Of a stretch of DNA of 5,662 bases, positions 1-5,662 are shown piece after piece. Positions within the stretch are counted from its first letter, which is position 1; every line of letters starts with the position of its first letter. The stretch comes from Pedobacter sp. UBA2067. GTDB lineage: Bacteria; Bacteroidota; Bacteroidia; Sphingobacteriales; Sphingobacteriaceae. Under the pieces are notes generated by a model, which ran no database searches, had not been told where the DNA came from, and worked only from the letters and a program-made list of their open reading frames with translations. The stretch is from positions 7,960-13,621 of the forward strand of contig DDAD01000041.1 in assembly GCA_002333205.1 (NCBI GenBank). Direction: 5' to 3'. Both the position numbers and the translations under genes were made by a program.

Positions 1-1447
1 GCACGGCCATCTGGTCACCGTCAAAATCCGCGTTGAATGCTGTACAAACAAGTGGGTGTAACTGGATCGCCTTTCCTTCAATTAATCTTGGTTGGAAAGC
101 CTGGATACCCAACCTGTGTAACGTAGGTGCACGGTTAAGCAATACAGGGTGACCCTTTAACACGTTTTCAAGAATGTCCCAAACTAATGGATCTTTTCTA
201 TCAACGATTTTCTTAGCAGATTTAACGGTCTTCACAATACCGCGTTCAATCATCTTACGAATGATAAACGGTTTGAAAAGCTCCGCTGCCATATCTTTAG
301 GTAAACCACATTCATGTAATTTAAGGTTTGGACCTACAACAATTACCGAACGAGCAGAATAATCCACACGTTTACCCAATAAGTTCTGACGGAAACGACC
401 TTGTTTACCTTTCAGGATATCTGAAAGTGATTTCAAAGCACGGTTACCTTCAGTCTTAACGGCGTTTACTTTACGTGAGTTATCGAACAACGAGTCAACA
501 GCTTCCTGCAACATACGTTTTTCGTTACGCAAAATTACCTCAGGCGCTTTGATCTCGATCAAACGCTTAAGACGATTGTTACGGATAATCACACGACGAT
601 ACAAATCGTTCAAATCTGAAGTCGCGAAACGACCACCTTCCAATGGAACTAATGGACGTAGCTCAGGCGGAATTACAGGAACAATCTTGATAATCATCCA
701 TTCTGGATTATTCTCAATACGTGTTCTTGCACCACGGAAAGCTTCAACAACCTGAAGACGTTTCAAAGCTTCGTTTTTACGTTGCTGAGAAGTCTCAGTT
801 GCTGCCTGGTGACGCAGGTTATAAGACAAAGTATCTAAATCAATACGTTTCAACAAGTCTTCCAAAGCTTCAGCACCCATTTTAGCGATGAATTTGTTTG
901 GATCCTTGTCATCAAGGTATTGGTTTTCTTTTGGCAACTTATCTAAGATATCCAAATATTCTTCCTCAGTAAGGAAGTCCATGTGCTGGATGCCTTCTTC
1001 TGCCATAAAACCAGGCTGAATTACTACATAACGCTCGTAGTAAATGATCAGGTCTAATCTTTTGGTTGGAAGTCCTAATAAGTAACCGATTTTGTTAGGC
1101 AATGAACGGAAGTACCAGATATGCGCAACAGGCACAACAAGGTTGATGTGGCCCATACGCTCTCTACGTACTTTCTTTTCCGTAACCTCAACACCACAAC
1201 GGTCACAAACAATACCTTTATAACGGATACGTTTGTACTTACCACAATGACATTCGTAATCTTTTACCGGACCGAAAATACGCTCGCAGAACAAACCATC
1301 ACGCTCAGGTTTGTAAGTACGGTAGTTGATCGTCTCAGGTTTTAAGACCTCACCGCTCGAACGCTCCAAAATAGCCTCAGGCGAAGCCAGGCTAATGGTA
1401 ATCGAGGTGAAGTTGCTTTTTAATTTATTATCCTTTTTGTAAGACAT
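1..1447 (-). CDS. rpoC: RNA polymerase beta' subunit, N-terminal 482 codons (partial)
   Basis: Beta' is the largest catalytic subunit of DNA-dependent RNA polymerase; it pairs with RpoB to form the active-centre cleft. The frame opens with ATG at 1447 (MSYKKDNKLKSNF) and runs without a stop to the window edge, so about two thirds of the usual roughly 1,400-residue protein lies outside. Visible landmarks in order are: the clamp zinc site with C66, C68, C81 and C84; the clamp-helix region that binds sigma (about residues 270-320, with FATSDLNDLYRR and RNEKRMLQEAVD); the RFRQNLLGKRVDYSARS segment (351-367) at the switch/lid area; NRAPTLHR (438-445); and the catalytic NADFDGD (472-478) with D474, D476 and D478 as the Mg2+ ligands. 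All key residues are present and no frameshift is seen. It follows rpoB by 71 nt on the same strand and is presumably cotranscribed. The start is chosen because the N-terminus matches the family and the next Met is far downstream. Confidence 0.98.
   Translation of the reverse strand, partial: MSYKKDNKLKSNFTSITISLASPEAILERSSGEVLKPETINYRTYKPERDGLFCERIFGPVKDYECHCGKYKRIRYKGIVCDRCGVEVTEKKVRRERMGHINLVVPVAHIWYFRSLPNKIGYLLGLPTKRLDLIIYYERYVVIQPGFMAEEGIQHMDFLTEEEYLDILDKLPKENQYLDDKDPNKFIAKMGAEALEDLLKRIDLDTLSYNLRHQAATETSQQRKNEALKRLQVVEAFRGARTRIENNPEWMIIKIVPVIPPELRPLVPLEGGRFATSDLNDLYRRVIIRNNRLKRLIEIKAPEVILRNEKRMLQEAVDSLFDNSRKVNAVKTEGNRALKSLSDILKGKQGRFRQNLLGKRVDYSARSVIVVGPNLKLHECGLPKDMAAELFKPFIIRKMIERGIVKTVKSAKKIVDRKDPLVWDILENVLKGHPVLLNRAPTLHRLGIQAFQPRLIEGKAIQLHPLVCTAFNADFDGDQMAV
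14..34 (-). other. rpoC: rpoC catalytic Mg2+ motif NADFDGD
   Basis: These seven codons encode residues 472-478 of beta'. The three aspartates D474, D476 and D478 coordinate the catalytic magnesium of all multisubunit RNA polymerases. The motif is intact, so the visible part of rpoC encodes a functional active-site loop. Only four further complete codons (QMAV) are visible before the window edge. Confidence 0.97.
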
Positions 1448-1457
1448 AGCTTTTTTG

Positions 1458-1517
1458 AGTTTTAAGTGATAAGCTTAAAATGGTACGCTTTGCAGCGTAC
1501 CATTCTTTCTTAAAACT
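1458..1517 (-). promoter_or_regulatory. Nested RNA structure filling the rpoB-rpoC gap
   Basis: Two inverted repeats are nested here. The outer arms are a perfect 9-bp pair (AGTTTTAAG at 1509-1517 and CTTAAAACT at 1458-1466, written on the minus strand). They enclose a perfect 11-bp hairpin at 1479-1504. The structure begins 1 nt after the rpoB TAA and ends 10 nt before the rpoC ATG, so it occupies nearly the whole gap. A second copy of TTTTAAG (1474-1480) could pair with the same CTTAAAA (1460-1466) in a competing 7-bp stem with a 7-nt loop. The repeats are seen directly. A role in RNA processing, partial termination or translational coupling between rpoB and rpoC is inference. Confidence 0.6.
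1479..1504 (-). terminator. GNRA-loop hairpin between rpoB and rpoC, terminator-like
   Basis: The minus strand reads AATGGTACGCT, then GCAA, then AGCGTACCATT: a perfect 11-bp stem capped by a GCAA (GNRA class) tetraloop. The 3' arm runs straight into TTAAGC, giving a run of only four T residues (ATTTTAAG). That tract is short for an efficient intrinsic terminator. It may be a weak or partial terminator, a processing or stabilising element, or part of the larger structure at 1458-1517. A full stop here is unlikely because rpoC needs transcription from upstream. The hairpin is certain; the label of terminator is tentative. Confidence 0.5.
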
Positions 1518-1518
1518 T

Positions 1519-4500
1519 TTAGTCTAACGTAATATCCAAACCTAATCCACGTAGCTCATGTACCAATACATTGAATGATTCCGGTACACCTGGTGTAGGG
1601 AGGTTCTCTCCTTTCACAATGGCTTCATAAGTTTTCGCTCTACCAATAACATCATCCGACTTAACGGTTAAGATCTCTTGTAGAATGTTGGCTGCACCAA
1701 ATGCTTCCAGTGCCCAAACCTCCATCTCACCAAAACGCTGACCACCGAACTGAGCTTTACCACCCAGAGGTTGTTGTGTAATCAATGAGTATGGTCCGAT
1801 TGAACGTGCGTGCATCTTATCATCAACCATGTGACCCAATTTCAGCATGTAGATAATACCTACTGTAGTTGGCTGGTCAAAACGCTCACCTGTTAAACCG
1901 TTATGTAAATAGGTTCTTCCTGTTGCAGGTACACCAGCTTTGGCAATCCACTCTTCAACCTCATGTAACTTCGCACCATCAAAGATTGGAGTCGCGAATT
2001 TCACGCCCAACTCTTTACCAGCCCAAGCCAATACAGTTTCGTAGATCTGTCCAAGGTTCATACGTGAAGGTACACCCAGTGGGTTCAACACGATATCAAC
2101 CGGTGTTCCGTCTTCAAGGAATGGCATATCTTCATCACGAACGATACGGGCAACGATACCCTTGTTTCCGTGACGACCCGCCATCTTATCCCCTACTTTC
2201 AACTTACGTTTTTTCGCAACGTAAACTTTCGCCATTTGTACAATACCTGATGGCAACTCATCACCAACAGAGATGGCGAATTTGTCACGCTTGTATGCAC
2301 CAAGCTCTTCGTTTACGCGGATACCATAGTTGTGGATCAACATCTTGATCTGCTCGTTTTTGTCATCATCAGTAGTCCATTTGTATGGGTTGATGTGCGC
2401 AAACTCCAGATCAGCTAAACTTTTCTGTGTAAACTTAGCTCCTTTAGGGAACAATAATTCCTTGTAAACATTGTAAACACCTTGTGAGGTCTTACCATTT
2501 ACAATCTGGAACAACTTGTCTACGAGTTCGTTTTTAAGGTTAGATGTTGCCAATTCATATCGCTTGTCTAACTTCTCAATTGCAGATTTTTCTTCTGCTT
2601 TAGAAGTTTTCTTAGCTCTAGAGAACAACTTGGTATCAATTACCACACCTTTGATAGATGGAGGTGTTTTAAGCGATGCATCTTTCACATCACCTGCTTT
2701 ATCTCCAAAGATCGCGCGAAGTAATTTCTCTTCCGGAGAAGGATCAGACTCGCCTTTAGGTGTAATCTTACCGATCAGGATGTCACCTTCTTTAACCTCA
2801 GCACCGATACGGATAATACCGTTTTCATCTAAATCTCTGGTTGCTTCTTCAGAAACGTTAGGGATATCTGGTGTTAACTCCTCTTCCCCGCGTTTAGTAT
2901 CACGAACCTCTAATTCAAACTCCTCGATGTGAAGTGAAGTAAAGATATCTTCTCTCACAATACGCTCGTTAATTACGATCGCATCCTCAAAGTTGTATCC
3001 TTGCCAAGGCATGAAAGCTACTTTCAAGTTTCTTCCTAATGCCAGCTCACCATTCTCGGTTGCATATCCCTCGCAAAGTACTTGTCCTTTAACAACACGC
3101 TGACCTTTCTTAACGATAGGTTTCAAGTTGATACAAGTATTTTGGTTGGTTTTCTTGAATTTAATTAATTTATAAGTCTTGCTGTCACCTTCAAATGAAA
3201 CCAGACGATCTGCATCGTTACGTTCATATTTAATGGTGATCTCGTTAGCATCAACATACTCTACAACACCATCACCTTCAGCATTGATCAAAGTTCTGGA
3301 GTCACGGGCAACGCGACCTTCCAAACCTGTACCAACAATTGGTGCTTCAGGACGTAACAAAGGTACAGCCTGACGTTGCATGTTCGATCCCATCAAGGCC
3401 CTGTTCGCATCATCATGCTCAAGGAAAGGAATCAGTGAAGCAGCGATTGAAGTAATCTGATTCGGCGCTACGTCCATTAAGTCTAATTTCTCAGGCTCAA
3501 TAACCGGGAAGTCACCCTCGTAACGTGCTTTAACACGTGGCGTGGTGAAGATACCTTTATCATCATACTCCGCGTTTGCTTGCGCGATGGTTTTACCATC
3601 CTCATCTTCTGCAGATAAGTAAACAACCGGCTCATCAACTGAAACCACACCATCAACTACACGTTTGTATGGTGTTTCGATGAAACCAAGGTTATTGATC
3701 TTCGCGTGAACGCAAAGAGATGAAATCAAACCAATGTTTGGTCCCTCAGGAGTCTCGATCGTACACAAACGACCGTAGTGCGTATAGTGAACGTCACGAA
3801 CCTCGAAACCTGCACGCTCACGGGAAAGACCACCTGGACCTAAAGCTGATAAACGACGCTTGTGCGTGATCTCTGCCAATGGGTTGGTTTGGTCCATGAA
3901 CTGCGACAGCTGGTTGGTACCAAAGAAAGAGTTAATAACCGACGATAAAGTACGGGCATTAATCAAATCTGTAGGTGTGAAAACCTCGTTGTCACGGATG
4001 TTCATACGCTCGCGGATGGTACGGGCCATACGTGCTAAACCAACACCAAACTGGGCGTATAACTGCTCACCTACGGTACGAACACGACGGTTCGACAAGT
4101 GATCGATATCATCCACCTCTTCTTTGGAGTTGATCAATTTGATCAGATATTTAACAATCGCAATAATATCTGCTTTTGTTAATACCTTCACGTGCTCCGG
4201 GGTATCCATTTTCAGTTTCCTGTTGATGCGGTAACGACCTACATCACCAAGGTCATAACGTTTGTCTGAGAAGAACAAACGCTCAATGATACCTCTTGCA
4301 GTTTCCTCATCAGGTGGTTCTGCGTTACGCAAAGCACGATAGATGTTTTCAACAGCCTCTTTTTCGGAGTTTGAAGTATCTTTTTGTAAAGTATTATATA
4401 TGATGGTATAATCAGCTTGGCTGGCGCCGTCCTCTTTAGATAAGATGATCGTTTTCACGCCAGCATCGATGATCATATCGATGTGGTCTTCTTCTAAAAC

Positions 4501-5322
4501 AGTATCCCTGTCTAAGATAACTTCGTTACGATCAATTGACACTACCTCACCGGTATCTTCGTCAACAAAATCTTCAACCCATTTTCTAAGAACCCTTGCA
4601 GCAAGTTTACGACCAATGTATTTTTTTAAACCAGACTTGCTAACTTTTACTTCATCAGCTAGATCAAACAGTTCTAAGATATCCTTATCAGAGTCATAAC
4701 CAATAGCACGCAATAAAGTGGTTACCGGGAATTTTTTCTTACGGTCGATGTACGCATACATTACGTTGTTAACGTCTGTAGCAAACTCGATCCATGATCC
4801 TTTGAAAGGAATTACACGGGCAGAATAAAGCTTGGTACCATTCGTGTGACGGCTTTGGCCGAAGAACACACCTGGAGACCTGTGTAACTGAGAAACAATA
4901 ACACGCTCTGCACCGTTGATAACGAATGTACCCTTAGGGGTCATGTAAGGTATAGTACCTAAGTATACATCCTGGATAATGGTTTCAAAATCTTCATGCT
5001 CCGCGTCATTACAAGAAAGCTTTAACTTAGCCTTCAACGGAACACTATAAGTCAATCCACGGTCGATACACTCAGGTATATCATAACGCGGTGGATCGAT
5101 AAAATAATCTAGGAATTCAAGAACGAAAATATTTCTTGAATCTGTAATTGGGAAGTTCTCCGCAAAAACCTTAAATAAACCCTCGGTGTGACGGTTATCT
5201 GAGGTGGTTTCGATCTGGAAGAACTCTCGGAATGATTGCAACTGCACATCAAGAAAATCTGGGTAATCTATGATATGCTTACTACGTGCAAAATTTACTC
5301 TTTGGTCGACTTTATTTGCCAA
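1519..5322 (-). CDS. rpoB: RNA polymerase beta subunit (complete, 1267 aa)
   Basis: Beta forms one pincer of RNA polymerase and half of the catalytic cleft, and is the rifampicin target. The frame is intact at 1267 residues, usual for Bacteroidota and shorter than the 1342 of E. coli. Landmarks in order are: the N-terminal protrusion (YPDFLDVQLQSF from residue 20); the lobe (about 145-420); the rifampicin region (471-494); ETPEGPNIGLISSL (523-536); RPEAPIVGTGLEG (657-669); MPWQGYNFEDAIVINER (771-787); a charged helical insert (about 900-1015) placed like the E. coli beta lineage insert; GDKMAGRHGNKG (1044-1055) with K1046 and K1054, equivalent to E. coli K1065 and K1073; and the C-terminal clamp segment GGKAQFGGQRFGEMEVWALEAFGA (1187-1210, in two parts around G1194). 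The start is TTG, because an in-frame TAA lies six codons upstream and the next Met is residue 127. It sits 152 nt after rplL and 71 nt before rpoC. Arginine codons are mostly CGT, as expected for a highly expressed gene. Confidence 0.98.
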   Translation of the reverse strand: MANKVDQRVNFARSKHIIDYPDFLDVQLQSFREFFQIETTSDNRHTEGLFKVFAENFPITDSRNIFVLEFLDYFIDPPRYDIPECIDRGLTYSVPLKAKLKLSCNDAEHEDFETIIQDVYLGTIPYMTPKGTFVINGAERVIVSQLHRSPGVFFGQSRHTNGTKLYSARVIPFKGSWIEFATDVNNVMYAYIDRKKKFPVTTLLRAIGYDSDKDILELFDLADEVKVSKSGLKKYIGRKLAARVLRKWVEDFVDEDTGEVVSIDRNEVILDRDTVLEEDHIDMIIDAGVKTIILSKEDGASQADYTIIYNTLQKDTSNSEKEAVENIYRALRNAEPPDEETARGIIERLFFSDKRYDLGDVGRYRINRKLKMDTPEHVKVLTKADIIAIVKYLIKLINSKEEVDDIDHLSNRRVRTVGEQLYAQFGVGLARMARTIRERMNIRDNEVFTPTDLINARTLSSVINSFFGTNQLSQFMDQTNPLAEITHKRRLSALGPGGLSRERAGFEVRDVHYTHYGRLCTIETPEGPNIGLISSLCVHAKINNLGFIETPYKRVVDGVVSVDEPVVYLSAEDEDGKTIAQANAEYDDKGIFTTPRVKARYEGDFPVIEPEKLDLMDVAPNQITSIAASLIPFLEHDDANRALMGSNMQRQAVPLLRPEAPIVGTGLEGRVARDSRTLINAEGDGVVEYVDANEITIKYERNDADRLVSFEGDSKTYKLIKFKKTNQNTCINLKPIVKKGQRVVKGQVLCEGYATENGELALGRNLKVAFMPWQGYNFEDAIVINERIVREDIFTSLHIEEFELEVRDTKRGEEELTPDIPNVSEEATRDLDENGIIRIGAEVKEGDILIGKITPKGESDPSPEEKLLRAIFGDKAGDVKDASLKTPPSIKGVVIDTKLFSRAKKTSKAEEKSAIEKLDKRYELATSNLKNELVDKLFQIVNGKTSQGVYNVYKELLFPKGAKFTQKSLADLEFAHINPYKWTTDDDKNEQIKMLIHNYGIRVNEELGAYKRDKFAISVGDELPSGIVQMAKVYVAKKRKLKVGDKMAGRHGNKGIVARIVRDEDMPFLEDGTPVDIVLNPLGVPSRMNLGQIYETVLAWAGKELGVKFATPIFDGAKLHEVEEWIAKAGVPATGRTYLHNGLTGERFDQPTTVGIIYMLKLGHMVDDKMHARSIGPYSLITQQPLGGKAQFGGQRFGEMEVWALEAFGAANILQEILTVKSDDVIGRAKTYEAIVKGENLPTPGVPESFNVLVHELRGLGLDITLD
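3841..3912 (-). other. rpoB: Rifampicin-binding region of rpoB, wild-type residues
   Basis: These codons encode residues 471-494. Alignment by eye to E. coli numbering gives an offset of 39. The positions most often changed in resistant strains are all the sensitive residue: Q474 (E. coli 513), D477 (516), H487 (526), R490 (529), S492 (531) and L494 (533). The visible differences from E. coli (for example T479 and L491) are conservative and look like lineage variation. The polymerase is therefore predicted to be sensitive at target level; uptake or drug-inactivating enzymes cannot be judged here. Confidence 0.88.
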
Positions 5323-5341
5323 TGGACTAAAGTTAATTTAC
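5320..5341 (-). promoter_or_regulatory. rpoB: TTG start and AT-rich leader of rpoB
   Basis: The start codon at 5320-5322 is TTG. The leader upstream reads GTAAATTAACTTTAGTCCA before TTG, with an in-frame TAA 16-18 nt upstream, so no ATG, GTG or CTG start is possible further up; the only other near-start codon is ATT. No purine-rich Shine-Dalgarno is present, which is normal for Bacteroidota, where AT-rich, weakly structured leaders serve instead. The encoded N-terminus (MANKVDQRVNFARSKH) matches what I recall of relatives, which supports this start. Confidence 0.8.
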
Positions 5342-5379
5342 TTTAAGAATAAACTATTTGTTTGGTTTGCCGTTATACA

Positions 5380-5405
5380 TTTTCATCAACCAAGCAAAAT
5401 GAAAA
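5380..5405 (-). promoter_or_regulatory. Weak 7-bp hairpin in the rpoB leader
   Basis: On the minus strand TTTTCAT (5399-5405) and ATGAAAA (5380-5386) are perfect inverted repeats separated by 12 nt. The stem is AT-rich and would be weak alone. A second pairing, TTGGTT (5388-5393) with AACCAA (5362-5367), overlaps the loop and could compete with it or form a pseudoknot. These are direct observations; a regulatory role is only possible, and chance pairing in AT-rich DNA is a real alternative. Confidence 0.3.
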
Positions 5406-5415
5406 GTTTATAAAC
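5406..5415. repeat. 10-nt perfect palindrome GTTTATAAAC
   Basis: GTTTATAAAC reads the same on both strands and lies 3 nt downstream (in transcription) of the 14-bp hairpin at 5419-5450. It could be a protein-binding half-site pair, but its composition makes chance occurrence fairly likely. I know of no matching operator. Confidence 0.3.
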
Positions 5416-5418
5416 AGG

Positions 5419-5450
5419 TATAGACTCCGACTATTCAGTCGGAGTCTATA
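5419..5450 (-). terminator. Perfect 14-bp hairpin between rplL and rpoB (attenuator-like)
   Basis: The minus strand carries TATAGACTCCGACT, a GAAT loop, and AGTCGGAGTCTATA: a perfect 14-bp stem with a 4-nt loop and a GC-rich middle. It begins 24 nt after the rplL stop. There is no U-tract right after the stem (ACCTGTTTATAAAC follows), so it does not look like a canonical strong terminator. By position it resembles the E. coli rplL-rpoB gap, where a partial terminator and an RNase III site reduce polymerase subunit output relative to the stalk protein. That analogy is positional, not by sequence homology. Possible roles are attenuator, RNase processing site, or a 3' stabiliser of the rplL message. 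Confidence 0.65.
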
Positions 5451-5474
5451 TTAAAATGTGGTTAAATTAAGTGA

Positions 5475-5662
5475 TTACTTAATTTCAACTACAGCTCCAG
5501 CTTCTTCAAGTTGTTTTTTCAACGCTTCAGCTTCGTCTTTAGCAACACCAGCTTTAAGTTCTTTTGGAGCACCATCAACTAAATCTTTAGCTTCTTTCAA
5601 GCCTAGACCAGTTAAGTCTTTCACCAATTTCACAACTGCTAATTTAGCACCACCAGCTTCTT
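5475..5662 (-). CDS. rplL: 50S ribosomal protein L7/L12, C-terminal 61 codons (partial)
   Basis: L7/L12 forms the flexible ribosomal stalk that recruits and stimulates the translational GTPases (EF-Tu, EF-G, IF2). The window holds 61 complete codons plus 2 nt and the TAA at 5475-5477; the N-terminal dimerisation domain and hinge lie beyond the right edge (the family is about 125 residues). The visible part is the globular C-terminal domain, from EAGGAKLAVVKLVKD through the near-invariant TGLGLKEAKDLV to the end EEAGAVVEIK. The TGLGLKEAK stretch and preceding helix are the factor-binding face. A lysine stands where E. coli has R73; as far as I recall, other Bacteroidota also have lysine there. 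It is upstream of rpoB in the same direction, the usual stalk-polymerase operon order. Confidence 0.97.
   Translation of the reverse strand, partial: EAGGAKLAVVKLVKDLTGLGLKEAKDLVDGAPKELKAGVAKDEAEALKKQLEEAGAVVEIK

Noticed and set aside
900..1015. Helical insert in RpoB (residues 900-1015, nucleotides about 2278-2625) as a possible novel domain
   Set aside because: The coordinates in this entry's fields are residue numbers, not bases. The insert matches the position of a known lineage-specific insert in bacterial beta subunits, and a protein of about 1270 residues is normal for this phylum.
174..1345. Three short plus-strand open frames (62, 68 and 74 codons) opposite rpoC
   Set aside because: All are antisense to conserved rpoC sequence with no start context or recognisable protein.
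1869..2348. A 159-codon open frame on the plus strand
   Set aside because: It is wholly antisense to conserved rpoB codons, its translation is low-complexity and resembles no family I know, and it has no leader of its own. It is a shadow of rpoB codon bias.
2516..2932. A 138-codon open frame on the plus strand, rich in Ser
   Set aside because: It is the exact reverse-complement frame of rpoB. The Ser-rich composition follows from the complement of Glu, Asp and Lys codons, so it is not a gene.
3179..4699. Three further short plus-strand open frames (64-84 codons) opposite rpoB
   Set aside because: They are antisense shadows with composition dictated by rpoB codons and no independent support.
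5329..5344. AAAGT/ACTTT inverted repeat just upstream of the rpoB start
   Set aside because: It has only 5 AT-rich base pairs around a 6-nt loop, which is expected by chance in such a leader.
5370..5398. Possible Bacteroidota promoter upstream of rpoB: TTTG (5395-5398), 17 nt, then TATAACGG (5370-5377)
   Set aside because: The -7 element should read TAnnTTTG. Only the initial TA and final G fit, so the match is too weak to call a promoter.
1..5662. An undescribed accessory system, mobile element or CRISPR array
   Set aside because: The window is continuous rplL-rpoB-rpoC with only short gaps. No tandem repeats, transposase, integrase or foreign-composition segment is visible.

Overview
The window is core chromosome from a Bacteroidota bacterium, most likely family Sphingobacteriaceae (Pedobacter or Mucilaginibacter type). 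This rests on close protein resemblance recalled for RpoB and RpoC of that family, an AT-rich translation leader without a Shine-Dalgarno sequence, and a moderate GC content. The genus cannot be settled from the sequence alone.

All genes lie on the minus strand and are transcribed from right to left in the order rplL > rpoB > rpoC. Positions 5475-5662 hold the last 61 codons of rplL (ribosomal stalk protein L7/L12). Positions 5323-5474 are a 152-nt gap with a perfect 14-bp hairpin, a weaker 7-bp hairpin and a 10-nt palindrome. Positions 1519-5322 are a complete, intact rpoB (RNA polymerase beta subunit, 1267 aa) that appears to start with TTG. Positions 1448-1518 are a 71-nt gap almost filled by a nested RNA structure. 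Positions 1-1447 are the first 482 codons of rpoC (beta' subunit), cut by the window edge just after the catalytic NADFDGD motif.

This is the classical ribosomal-stalk / RNA polymerase operon (rplKAJL-rpoBC in many bacteria), which joins one translation component to the two largest subunits of RNA polymerase. RpoB and RpoC together form the catalytic crab claw. Both hairpin-bearing gaps are where differential expression of stalk protein versus polymerase could be set, by partial termination, RNA processing or translational coupling.

I see no mobile element, CRISPR array, tRNA, rRNA or defence-type gene, and no plus-strand gene I believe in. I found no undescribed system. The items most worth a second look are the two intergenic RNA structures and the non-ATG start of rpoB.
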